A model generated the notes under the pieces. It worked only from the letters and a program-made list of their open reading frames with translations. It was not told the origin of the DNA and ran no database searches. This document shows positions 21,552 to 32,110 of a stretch of 64,000 nucleotides of DNA, piece after piece. Source of the DNA: Ectocarpus siliculosus (taxonomy: Eukaryota; Sar; Phaeophyceae; Ectocarpales; Ectocarpaceae); assembly GCA_000310025.1 (NCBI GenBank), contig FN649750.1, positions 766,723 through 830,722 on the forward strand, in the 5' to 3' direction. The first letter of the stretch is position 1, and each line of letters starts with the position of its first letter. Both the position numbers and the translations under genes were made by a program.

Positions 21552-21627
21552 TGTTGAGAAGCACGATGACCACTAGACTACTAGTCAGCGCTGACTAGTA
21601 GTCTAGTGGTCATCGTGCTTCTCAACA
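21552..21627. repeat. Perfect 76-bp palindrome
   Basis: The left arm begins TGTTGAGAAGCACGATGACC at 21552 and continues through ACTAGACTACTAGTCAGC to 21589. The right arm is its exact reverse complement, 21590-21627. There is no spacer and no mismatch, so the 38-base arms could form a cruciform or a hairpin. A related CTAGTCNGNNCTGACTAGTC motif is at about 16615-16632. It may be a small foldback element or an assembly artefact at a strand switch. Confidence 0.95.
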
Positions 21628-22190
21628 AAAGCCAATGCCCGTGTCCGATGTAGCTTTGCATCCACGAACACGTCCCCCCAGGGTTGCCATCCTTGTGATC
21701 AGCGCTGTCTTGCCCGGAAATTGCATCGGTACAAGAGGTACATCGGCTTGCTTTGCGAAGTCTCATAGACTCTTTCTCCTCATACATCGGGCGCAAAGAA
21801 AGTTATGCTCAAGGGGAGAATCGAACATCGATCGATCTGCACATGCTCTCACCTTGAGTGAAGATCTGCGGCGTGAAGTGTGTGTAGAGTGGGAGCAGAG
21901 GGCGTCCACAACAAGGGCGTCCTAAAAGAATTTGCGGGTAAACTTCTGAGCTGATTCCGATAATAAGCAATACTGTAATAAGGATGTTGTGGACCGTTGG
22001 AGCTTTCCGTTGTACTGCTGTTGTTATTCCGCCACAACGGATAATTAATGTTCCAGCGGTCCGGCGCGTCCTCTGGAGTTGGTCTCCCAATCAATCCATA
22101 GTCTTGTCATTTTCCTTCGTCCGGTGATATGCGTACCACGACCGGGCTTCGAGATATCGTATTGTTTATTTGAGTGTACCTTTTTAGGGT
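21628..22190. other. Intergenic, no gene seen
   Basis: No supported feature between the palindrome and the AAC-tailed repeat. Confidence 0.35.
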
Positions 22191-22294
22191 AAGTTAACCT
22201 GTGACCACGGGAATCGACCGCGTCGAGTGTTGGATCAGTACGGACATACGAAGGTACTGGGTAGAGAGAGATCGGAACGGTTTTTAATGTGAAG

Positions 22295-22328
<34 letters not shown>

Positions 22329-22333
22329 AAAAA
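22191..22333 (+). repeat. AAC-tailed dispersed repeat R4, copy 1
   Basis: A unique body (GACCACGGGAATCGACCGCG, GAGAGATCGGAACGGTTTTT, AATGTGAAGAC) ends in about twelve AAC units and an A run. The reverse complement of 56066-56235 shows the same order: TGACCGCAGGCATCGACCGC, GTCGGAATGGTTTTTAATGT, GAAGAC, then an AAC run. A body followed by a simple-repeat tail resembles a SINE or other retroposon end. Confidence 0.55.
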
Positions 22334-22390
22334 AAAAATTGGTCAGGGGGAACTCCTCTGGCCAAGAATTGTGGTAGCTCATCGTCTACT

Positions 22391-22472
22391 ACTGCTGTTC
22401 GTTTCCTCTGCCCTGTTCACAAATTGGAGAAAAAAAGTCCGCGGCGGGAATCTTTCCTCTCGAGAGCAGACC
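22391..22472 (+). repeat. Left arm of an 82-bp inverted repeat
   Basis: ACTGCTGTTCGTTTCCTCTG to CTCTCGAGAGCAGACC is matched in inverted orientation by 25550-25631 with a few differences. The pair encloses about 3.1 kb. A direct repeat, GTAGCTCATCGTCTACTACT, lies at 22374 and again at 22501, on either side of this arm. Confidence 0.7.
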
Positions 22473-25400
22473 TCAAGTCTCCTCAGCAGACCACAGATGC
22501 TGTAGCTCATCGTCTACTACTAGAAAGTTATTTGAAACTCAAAAAAATGCATGAAACCAGTGGAAGAGCCCGAAAAGTGGATGAATCGAGTTTTATACCA
22601 GAGTGGACTTTTGGGCAAACATGCATGACTGGTGGGAAAAAATATGTTTGGGGCTCCAGAGCTCCAAGTATATATTTGTATATTTGTGTTCCGAGACGAA
22701 CAGACTGCTCTCTCCATCTTCCTCTCTCCCTCTCCTCTCTCCTCGCTCTCCTCGCTTTTGCAGCAAACATCACCGCCGTCACAACAGCAAAGACACAGCA
22801 CACAGCCATAACAACGCTGCCACCACCGCCAGCCCCCAACCAAGCTTTCGGGCACTGCCCGAACGTTTTTTTTGTTGTGCTACGTGCGTATCAACGCGTA
22901 CGTGAGGTTGCTGCATGCTGCTACACACACACCCTCCCTTTTTCCCTCTGCCCTCCTCTCTCGTCGTGCTCCTTTTTCTTTCTCTCTTTTTCTCTGGTGC
23001 CGCCATCGCACGCAAGCACAGACGAACTAACGAACAGACACAATCCACAAGGCTCGCCGCATAGCTCATAGGCTGCCCCGTTATTCTTTTGGGGGGAGGG
23101 CGGCCCTTCCTAGTCGGCATGGCGGGGAGGCTGGAGGTTGTTGCCGTTGATGCACAGGGTGTGTGTGCGTATGTATATGCCTGTCTGCCTGTCTTCAGGC
23201 GTTCTCACTGGTCATTGATTGATCATTTGCAAATGCTGGTGTAGTGGCAAGTCGTGGAGTTGCCGCCCTGCAGCCCTTCGCGCCGTGTAGTGGCAAGTCC
23301 ATAGGTAGGTGTGTCTAGATTATTAGCACCCGCGCTAACCGGCTGACCAATGAAGAGACGTCAGTGACAGCGGGTAATATCAAGGTCTCGGGGAATGGGA
23401 ATGGGGCCAATCAATGCCAAATCATGAATCTCTCAACGTATGCACATGAACGCGTGTGTGCATACATACAAACATACATACGTGTTCTTTCGCAGCAGCA
23501 CACATACACTCGCCCGAACGTATAGGAAACCACTGCTGCAAAGAGCAGAGGGCAGCAAAAGGGAGGGGTATCGCAATCCCTGCCGAAGCCCAGATATCGA
23601 GGATATCATGGTTGGTTCCCAACAATTTGAAAATCGTTCCCAAGATCCAGCAGTCATTGTGTCAGCAGCTACAACGAACGCTACAACGACACTACTACTA
23701 TTGCTGTAGACGAGTAAAACATATCAGCAACACATCCACACTCGTACCGCCACACATACCACCCTCGCCCGAACCTAGGAAACCACGAGGTACAGGTGTG
23801 TGCTGGTGGATGTGCTTGTTGTTTGAAAAACACAGGAGCTCTAGAGAGCTGGCAGGGCACATTTCGGGGGGGGGGCAGAGAACAGAGAAGTACAGAAGTA
23901 CAAATACCAACTATGGGTCTTCACTGATCATTTTGCCCTCTCCTGGACTGATCATTTACAATATACCGAAAATAGACTAGGTGAGGCAGCTAGACGACTG
24001 ATCATTTCAAAGTCTACACAGCTAACCTGCCCTACTGACCGCAGCGCGACCACCCATCAACCTTTCTACGACCCTGTCTGTGGCCACCACCCTGTCGCCG
24101 GCTTCTCTCATGGCCTACAGGTGGAGATAGCTGTTGCGTGTGCAGAAGTACACTGGTGTCTTTCTCTGCACTTCTCTCTCTCCCGCTCGCTCTCGCTCTC
24201 ATTTTTTTTTTTGGCGCAAAAAAACAAATCTGACAGTCCAGCCTAGACCCTGTAGGGCTGGATCGCCTTTTGGGGACGCTTTTTGTCCCCATCTTCTTCA
24301 CCTGCTTTACGTCGCGAAGAATGGCATGATTGTCTCCTCCTTTGCACTACTCGACCAGGGGGGTGCCGGGGTACATAGGGACGACTCTATTCTAGTATGA
24401 ATGCTTTGTAGAGTGGATGGAGGAGTATGAGGGTAATGAACAGGTCGAACTGCGGGACGATTGCGCCGCGGGTTCAACAGCGAAGTTGCGCCGCGTCTGT
24501 CTACCCTTGGGTGGAAATCGCTACTATATGGGCAAGCGCGGAAGAAGTACCTAGCCCACCGTTGAAAGAAGGCACCGAGCAACCTAGGGCTTGAGTTAGA
24601 AGGTCTCGCTTTCCCTCTAGAGAAATATCTTGAAAACCTCCTTTTCGTGGCCCGTTGACCGCTCCCGCCAGTTGCTGCTGTCTATAATCCCTATCAAATG
24701 TCCTCGTATGTCCCCTCGTAACGAGGGGGCATTTGATAGGGATTATAGACAAGAGACGGCTCAAGTGGGAAGGCAGTTTTGCACTTGCACCCAGGGATGG
24801 AACTGTCTGCACCATCCAATCAGCAGGCGTCGTTCGCTCTTTTTCTACATTTCGGAAATTTCGCAAGAACGACGAATGTTCTGTGCGTGGTAAGGGGGTT
24901 AACTGTCTGCCTGTCTTTTCCAACCCCTCTCTATTATTCTTCTCTTTGGCACAAAAAAAAGAGAAGGACCAACGGTTTGTCATCATCAACGTGCCCGCGT
25001 GCCAACATACAGAGTATCAGCTAGCGTGGGTTGGGGGCGTTCTTGGCAGAGACGAACGCGCCTTGTCCGCTATTCGTTTACTACGTTAGGGTGTGCATAT
25101 TCGTATCACCTTGAAAAAAGGCACTCTTATTTCGCATGCTGCTTGTTTCCGGTTGATGAAAAATTTGGCTGCACCACACCGCTGTCATGGTATTTGGAGG
25201 TAGACAAGTGATCGTGGTTGATCATGGTTATTTGGCGCCGTCGGATGCTATGACGTGACGTCATGCTAGATCAGGGCTTTATGCCGAGATGCCGAGACAT
25301 GTGCCCTTCTGTGTTCAGTGTGTGCGTACAGGCGATCTATGATCGTGTGTTCGTGGGATATTGTGAGTTGGCTTGGAAAGAAAGCGTTAATCAAGAGAAA

Positions 25401-25549
25401 GAGAACAACGGAAAGCAACAACAACCTGCTACTGGTCACCACCAAGTCGGTCACCACGAGGCAAGTCATTATTGCTACTCCGTTACACGCATTTTATGTG
25501 AGAATTCGTTGGAAGAAGGATGGGGATGGGAACGGGAAACAGCATCGGT
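22473..25549. other. Sequence enclosed by the 22391/25631 inverted repeat; no gene called
   Basis: The region contains pyrimidine-rich stretches (22700-23000), an ACTGATCATTT word at 23927, 23948 and 23998, and the foldback at 24680-24750. Open frames of 174, 162 and 236 residues occur (23456-23980 plus, 24501-24989 minus, 25263-25973 plus), but their content is low-complexity or crosses repeats, and no transposase motif is visible. If the inverted repeat is a terminal repeat, this would be the inside of a non-autonomous or decayed DNA transposon. Confidence 0.35.
24680..24750. repeat. 71-bp foldback with 21-bp perfect arms
   Basis: GTCTATAATCCCTATCAAAT then G (24680-24700) is the exact reverse complement of 24730-24750. 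The loop holds a second, nested inverted repeat, CCCCTCGT and ACGAGGGG (about 712-728 of this thousand). Confidence 0.9.
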
Positions 25550-25631
25550 GGTCTGCTCTCGAGAGGAAATATTCCCGCCGCGGACATTTTTTCTCAAATT
25601 TGTGAACAGGGCAGAGGAAACGAACAGCAGT
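25550..25631 (-). repeat. Right arm of the 82-bp inverted repeat
   Basis: This is the inverted partner of 22391-22472, running GGTCTGCTCTCGAGAGGAAA to AGGAAACGAACAGCAGT. A 1-3 base indel near CCGCGGACATTTTTT separates the two arms. Confidence 0.7.
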
Positions 25632-27982
25632 GCGTTGGACTGCCGTGTTGTTCACAAAACTAGAACTATTTTTCCCCGGCCGCAACACACCCACCTACTT
25701 ACCAGCAGCAGTGTCTCCCTCGGTGGCCGGTATCTTCTCCTTCCCCATTCCCTCGCCCCTCACAGCCTCACAACAACACTACTGGTAGTTCTATCTTGGC
25801 TCCCGGTGTATGAGAAGAATCTTTGTGTGGCTCCCGCTGCAGGACCTAGGTATATAGCTCGGCCGTGCGGCAACGACTCTCCAGCACCGTACGTAGCAAT
25901 TAGTGAAAGTACACAGAAGTACTGTAGTGTACAAGGGGGCTCTACCTTCCCTCCGGGCAACTGCGCTGTATAAGCCCGCACATAAGCATAAGGACGTGTG
26001 CAGCATAGCGTACAGGAGGCCCCTTTACTGCTGTTGGAACACGTAGACTTCTGCGACATTTTTTGTTTGTTGTCTTCACTTCAAATCAGCGTTCACAACA
26101 CTAGTGCCGTTTACTCCAACCCATGGTCACACAGAAGAGCCCCTCTCTACCCTCCCCTCCTGCGGTAATTTGCCTTCGATTTTTGATGCGAGAAGAGTTC
26201 AGCACTCTCTTCCCATGACGCATATCTGACTCTGAAAAGTGAGAACACGAGCGACGACATGGTTGGATGAGGCGCACAGTCCCGACGGTGTCCCATCCCT
26301 TGGATCCTTGGGTGCAAGTGCAGAGCGAACTTCCTATTTCCATTTCCCACTTCCCACGCACGCCGTCCCTTGCGTACCTTTGTTGAACACCATGCATGAA
26401 GCGCAGCAAGAGCAGGTGTGCAAGCGGCTGTTGGATATGGGTGTGTTGTGGTGTAATCGTTCATGCCGCGTGTCGTTTAAAGATCTCCAGCACAGGCTGC
26501 TGTTCTACCCTGTTCACGCTTCCCCAAACACACACACGGCACAGGCAGCACACCGGAGGTTTATTGCCACTTACCTGCTCATGCTGCTACCCTACTACTG
26601 CTGTGTTGGCCCTGCTGTGTTTGGCTTTCCCACATCAAGTATTCTTAGGTACCAGTGCAGCACCTGCTTCATACATATATTTCATCCATGCATCCGCTTG
26701 TGCACCAGTTTTTAATTCGTTGTTGCAACACATTGTTTGTACCAAAACCGCGTTGTTGCGGTTATCCCGGGCACAACCCTAGAACCTATGTACGCCTGCA
26801 TCCCTACATGTACGTATGTCACGTACGATTCTGACCTCCAAGGCAGACACAAGCCTTGTCAACCCCTCCGTCGTCCACGCGGCCTAGTCTAGAATGATGA
26901 CAAAGCAGACTCGGGTATTATCTGGGACAGATGCTGTAACAGAAAGGTTGTACCTGCCCTACGTCAAGCTTTTCGCTCCACTTTGTCCTCCTGACAGACC
27001 GCGCCGGTTCATGATGCGCCCGTTGTGGCCCACGCTGTGCGCACGTCGCTACAGTATAACCAGCCCCCACCACGTGAAACTGAGAGACGGATAACCCCTC
27101 CGCCTGTGAGGTTAGAAGGTGGATTGGTCGAGGTAGGGTTTGCTCTTGTGGCATGGAACTGGACAACTGCCGTAGATAATGGGCATGGTTGATAGTGCGA
27201 GGGTGCAACCATGTCCGCTAACAACAGTACAGAAGAAATCATGTGAACTACTTCCGTCTGTAACTTTTCCGACTCGAAGTACGAACGCAGGTTATTCTCC
27301 GAGCTGAATACACACGAAGCGACGTGTTCGCAGTGTGTCGCACGCCTGTTGTGTGCAAGCATGCAAAGATCGAAGTCACTTGCGGTGCTTGAAGATTATG
27401 GTCATGCCCGCCGACTGTGAAACGTTTGGGTAGCCGGGATACCCAATCAACTCATGGCAGGTCTGGATTGGAACAGCAAACGCAAGGTTGATGACCAACC
27501 CTGGAGTTCATCCTTGTGAAACGTAGCCTAGGCCGGCGAGCCGAAAACCCGGCATGTCGCTCCGTCCCGGCATTGTAGAGATGTGAGGCCGGTATATGTT
27601 CTAACGATTACGGCATGCGTTTTCACGGGAATTCACCCCCCACGCTCGATCCGTCGCTGCTTTGTTCTAACGATTATGGCATGCATTTTCACGGGTCCCC
27701 CCACCTCCCACTCTCGATCCGTTGCCGCTGGCTCGTTCTCCGTGTCCGCCGCCGACAGCTCGACTTTATAGCGGCAGAGGCCTGAGGCGAGAAGATGAAG
27801 GCCCTCATTACCGCTCGAAGGGGAGAGGCGAGGACCCTTTATCGGCTGCAGCGTGCGACACAAGACAAGGAAGGAGGAGCGACCAAACCTACGGTTGCGA
27901 TCGGGGCGCCGCCGCCGGCTGCCGCTGCGCAGGACTTTCCGCGGCGGTCTGGTGGGTGAGGTAGAGGGCGGCGCTGGGGCTG

Positions 27983-28280
27983 CTAGTGCTTCTTCTTCTG
28001 CTTCTTGCCCTGCTTCTGCTGCCGGCGGAACGAGGGGCGAGACGGCGCCGGCGAGGTGTCAAGGGCCAAGCCCGAAGCGCTTCTTCCCGTGGAAGAGGCG
28101 CCGGGAAGAGCACCAGAAGCTGAGGTGGTAAAGGCCGGAGAATCAGAGTCGTCGCCGATAGATGTGGATGGCGGCGGAGCGGCCGACAAGGCAGCTGCCC
28201 TCTCTCCGCTGGTGCCGGTGCCGGTGCCGGTGCCGCCGCGCCCATGTCGCAATCCGCAAGGCCGTCGTCGCCGGCAACGT
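27983..28280 (-). CDS. Hypothetical 3' exon, lysine-rich end (copy 2)
   Basis: This is the counterpart of 4738-5023. It opens after an AG acceptor (ATGTGACGCAG) and ends in KQGKKQKKKH and TAG. Relative to copy 1 it carries several substitutions, most changing an amino acid, and a 12-base in-frame insertion (GTGTGT residues). An intact frame through a length change is mild support for coding. The possible upstream exon at 30318-30877 exists only next to this copy, so copy 2 may be the parent and copy 1 a 5'-truncated duplicate. This is inference. Confidence 0.28.
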
Positions 28281-28895
28281 CTGCGTCACATCGCTATATA
28301 TTGAAAATAGACGCGGTCGACGCCCGCTTTGGCCAAGGGGAGATCGGCGGTGGCGATTCAGGTGGAAAAATTGCGGTTCCGAGCAGTCGGGGTCAGAAGG
28401 GTCTTCGGCGGAAGAGTCCAAAGGAGGAGGGGGAGGAGGAAGAGGAAAGGGCTCGGCCACGGCGCTGCCGAAGGCGTTCGATGGGGCAGCAGCGGCCCAT
28501 ATAGACGGCAGAAAGCGCATAGGGCATCCGAGGGAGTTGCCGTCCCTACGAAGCACGAAGCCTTACCCTCGCCGTCACCGCCGGCCATCGCCAGCAGCAA
28601 CATTAGCAACAGCAGCAGCAATGGTCAGCGTAGTGGCAGAGGGGGTGGTGGTAGTGCGGTTGCATGTACGGACAACAGACAGGAGGAGGCCGGGACGAAC
28701 ATGTGGTAGAGGGGGGCAGCAACGGCGAGGGGGGCGGGGGCACCTTCGAATCCGGTGAGGGAGGAAACAGCGGCGGGCAGACCGAGGGGAGGGGCACCGG
28801 GACAAGAGGTGAGCACGCCGCCGTGTGTTTTGAGCTCGCCCCGGCTTTTGCTGGGGTACTGGGGTGTTTACGATACGATCGATGCGAAGATTGAA

Positions 28896-28897
<2 letters not shown>

Positions 28898-28941
<44 letters not shown>

Positions 28942-28956
28942 CGAGAGAGAGAGAGC
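28898..28956. repeat. GA microsatellite
   Basis: An almost pure run of AG dinucleotides with a few C interruptions. It is absent from copy 1 of the duplication. Confidence 0.95.
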
Positions 28957-29457
28957 TTCAAGTGTGTGTTTGGGGTTCATGATACGTATCAGCTTCGTTC
29001 GGTGGGAGTCGACATTCATCTAGGGGCTTCCAGGCCCGGAGGATAGGGTCCCCTGTGCGCAAATCGACAGGCCGCAGAAAGAAATAGACGGAAGCACACG
29101 CGAATTTCTCGTGTGTGTTTTCTACGTTCCGTAGTTGTGTGGGCCAGGGCCCCAAGGCGCGAGAGGCTTTTCAAGTGAATTTCAATCTTGGTTTTTCATC
29201 GCACCCCAGTGCCATAACCGCGAGGGGTGCAAACCGTCGCACCCGATACGAAAATGAATGTTATCTCCTACCGCCCTACCTAGCCCTTTCCAACGCGCAC
29301 CCCATGGTACGATAACTCTGACGGGTGCGATCTCGAATGAAGTACAGCGGGCCTATCCACGATGCTGTACATAGGCCCCGGGGCGATTTACCCCCGTGGC
29401 TGTCATGCTGAAAACACTGGGGCTTCTGTCCGATACTAGATGTGCGGTACAGTATCC

Positions 29458-30317
29458 GAGCACAGCCTACGTCGTCGATACACAACGCCTTGTTGTTGTG
29501 CTTCCGTGCTGGGGACCAGTCTGGCGCGTCTTTGTGGGGATACCTCGCCGGCTAAAAAGGCGCAGCGGTAGCTGTTCCTTGTAAGCACCGGGTTGGTTGG
29601 CAGGTGGCGAGTGGTGACCAGCGATGGGGTCGAGTGCGATTTTGGTGATGACGTGCGCCAAGAACTACAAAACGTTGCTTGGTTGAGTGTGCCCCGCAAT
29701 TGAAAAACCTTGACTTACTCCTCCGCGTGCAACGTGACAGTTACGTTAATGGAGAAGCGACCCGAAGATAACTTCACTCAATTGACAGCACCAGGGGTAC
29801 ATCAGGCTTACAGCTGAACGAGCTGCCCGAAGCCACCTGCGAATGCACAATCTCACGCCCGAAGCGGCTTTAGTGTTATCACGCCCGGTGCAAAAAATTA
29901 ATTATATCACGTCCGTTTTCTATTTTTTCCTCATCCCGACGCCATAATCCCAAGGGGGTAGTAACGATGCCCTGGCTCGCACAATTCCGGTGTACTGCTT
30001 TGGTCGCCTAGATTTTGGCCCTGTTCTGTTGGAAGGTTTTGTTGAAGGGGGGGGGCGTCTCGTGTAGTGTTTTGTCTCTGCTTCTTGTGGCGACGGATTT
30101 CTGGTAGCGGGCGTGTGCCAGAACAGCAAACTCTTTTTCTGTTTCTTCTGGGTGTTTTAGCCTTTCGCGTCCGACGTTCGACTCGCTGTGCCCCTCCTCT
30201 TTCTGTCGTCGTCCACTGTTCCTTCCTTTCCTACCTCCAGTCTTCGGTGTTTACCCACGGGCAGACTCGCCGTTGAGGTCATCAAGACAAACCCCTCTCG
30301 GTGCAAGCGTAGGCCCC
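29458..30317. other. Intergenic, no gene seen
   Basis: No supported feature. G and T homopolymers occur around 30046-30056. Confidence 0.35.
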
Positions 30318-30877
30318 CTAGTGCGGCCGCGGAGAATGCCGGGTAAGCCGGGGGGGCAGGGGTGCAGCCGAAGGCAACGACGACGGCAATAATGCCCCCC
30401 GCGCCTTCGGCGGCGGCGAGGTGGAGAGCTCAGTGCCATCCAGTCCTGGCTTCACGAGAGGCGTCAGGTGTTTGGTGAAGCTACCGGAGCGGACTAGGGC
30501 GTGTCCGTCGGCCGAGACACGCGAGGAGGAGCGCCAGTAGGAGCAACGGTCAATGTCCTGCCGCAAGCACCAGGAGGAGGAGGAGGAGGGGGAGGATTGC
30601 GCCGGTGATGCCATGGACGAGGAGGAACGGGACCCGCCGGCCGCCGGCGGTGGTGCGACAAACAGTGCTCCGGCGGCAGGGTACAGGCTGCCTCTCTGAC
30701 GGCCGCGGCGGCAGCAGCAGGGGCAGCAACGACAGCCGAAAGAGTCGGTGAAGATATGCTTGGTGTTTTTGCTGGTGGTGCCAGAGCTGCCACGGTCGGC
30801 GGCGACGGTGGTCCGGCTCCTGCCGACGAAGTTGGGACGGCGGCCGCTGTTGTTTTGGCGGCTGCTCGTAGAATCTG
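30318..30877 (-). CDS. Hypothetical Ser/Arg/Pro-rich exon
   Basis: On the minus strand, after an AG acceptor (TTTTGTGCAG, about 30878), a frame of roughly 185 residues stays open to a TAG at 30318. Its codons end mostly in C or G, more strongly than the other two frames, although a second frame rich in Ala and Pro is also open. It contains NFVGRSRTTVAADRG, TKHIFTDSFGCRCCPCC and SADGHALVRSGSFTKHLTPL. No domain is recognised. It may belong to one gene with the 27983-28280 exon, but no joining exons were proved. Confidence 0.3.
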
Positions 30878-30893
30878 CACAAAATACTATCAT

Positions 30894-31717
30894 GGGCCGT
30901 GACTGTCCGGTGGTCGCGGCGCTAGGGGTATGAGGGCCATAAACAGGAATTGAAGTATCGGACGCTTCCCTGTTTGCCCTCTAGAGGATTCGAAGAGGCG
31001 GCGGTTATGCCGCATCTACGAAGAAGATGAGACAACTTCAACATGTTTCTCCGTGGCACGTTTTCGCGAACGATGCTACCCACCCGGTGTTTACTGAACA
31101 CCCCCCATGTGGACGGAAGTTAATGCAGCCTGTTAAAGTGCACGTCATCACCCGTTAACATGTCTATCACATGCCTTACTAAGTCATGCTAACATGTGTT
31201 AACGAGTGGATACCGTATGATCTGAGATGTACATGTTCCTGGTGATCATCATTCGCACGATGGTGGTCAGCAAGCTGCCACACTACTTGCTTGATACCGC
31301 ATGAGAAATGGATACCATCCATGAGAGACAACGAAGACAGGTAAGCTCAACCCACCTGCATCACCCTGATTCCCAGCCCCCGAGGAAACGGTCTACGCAC
31401 GAACTTTACTCAGCTACGAAGGTCTACGCACATACCGTACTCACCTACGAAGATGAGAGATAGATGTATGAGCGTTATGTATGAGCATCTATTTAGCTGT
31501 TTTTTAACACTGCATCACCGAGGTAAGCCAGTTTTCTTAAGATCCCCGCACAACGTTCATCTTGGCTCGTGTATTCATAGTTCCAGAGGTGATGCTGTCA
31601 AAATCCGTTCAGGCGATCAAGCGAGGTCTTTTCACTCCGTCTTGTTTCTGGATACCAGTTCGTTGGACCCCGCGTATTCACAGCGCAGGCCATAGGTGCT
31701 CTTTCTCTCTGGCATGC
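30894..31717. other. Intergenic with a GTTAACATG-word cluster
   Basis: Between 31117 and 31205 GTTAA, GTTAACATG and CTAACATG recur on both strands within about 90 bases (for example CCCGTTAACATGTC and GCTAACATGTGTTAACG). GGTCTACGCAC-type repeats occur near 31390 and 31420. No gene is seen. Confidence 0.35.
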
Positions 31718-31803
31718 TCTCGCGCAAAGTAGTGGAAAGCGCTTCGAACCCTGTGTCCGACCGACGACTATTGATCTACCCGCTAAACAATGCGCGAGCA
31801 GCC
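31718..31803 (-). other. tRNA-like hairpin sequence
   Basis: On the minus strand, TTTAGCGGGTAGATCA resembles a tRNA D-arm (A box) and AGGGTTCGAAGC a T-arm (B box), about 45 bases apart. The outer arms GCTCGCGCA and TGCGCGAGAGC are complementary apart from a two-base bulge. However, the T-stem does not pair and there is excess sequence between the T-loop and the outer stem. It is therefore not called a tRNA gene. It may be a pseudogene or a SINE head. Confidence 0.25.
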
Positions 31804-31839
31804 TCATATGACTCCCACGTTCATGGTATGTGCTAACCT

Positions 31840-32110
31840 TAGATGGTTTGGTTGGCAATCACTGGTTTTGTTTCGGTGTCGCTGCGAATGCAATGCGAAT
31901 ACATGCAGAGGAACCTGCCGGTACTTTCGTCTCCGGCAAGCCCAGACGTTGCCGGCGGCATGCCGGCACCGGTGAGACAACCTCATGTTCATTTTTGTTT
32001 TTGTCGCCATGTATGACAGGACTGGTCCCTGGTCTTTCGTGCCGCTCCCCCAAGACCATTTTTCCTGTTGTATTATTGCTTTGGCCGAAGATAATTCAAT
32101 GCGAGTATTG
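31840..32110 (+). repeat. Dispersed repeat R2, copy 2
   Basis: Matches the reverse complement of 12180-12470 (TCTCCGGCAAGCCCAGAC, GTCGCCATGTATGAC and GGACTGG blocks, in the same order). Confidence 0.65.

Larger units (their letters stand above)
25913..29457. repeat. Segmental duplication, copy 2
   Basis: This is the direct-orientation partner of 2636-6005. It begins at ACAGAAGTACTGTAGTGTAC and ends near GATGTGCGGTACAGTATCC. It carries a copy-specific insertion around 28820-29005 that includes the GA microsatellite. It also lacks some bases near its start relative to copy 1 and has a CCGGTG triplication at about 28213-28232. The sequences flanking the two copies are unrelated. Confidence 0.85.

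Noticed and set aside
22289-23071. 260-residue open frame on the plus strand
   Set aside because: It starts in the AAC tail of repeat R4 (polythreonine), crosses one arm of an inverted repeat and ends in pyrimidine-rich sequence. It has no recognisable domain.
21552-24750. CRISPR array or other prokaryotic feature
   Set aside because: The inverted repeats are single foldbacks without regular spacers, and the window is clearly eukaryotic nuclear DNA.
24501-24989. 162-residue minus-strand open frame
   Set aside because: It reads through the foldback at 24680-24750, giving the same peptide from both strands, and has no family resemblance.
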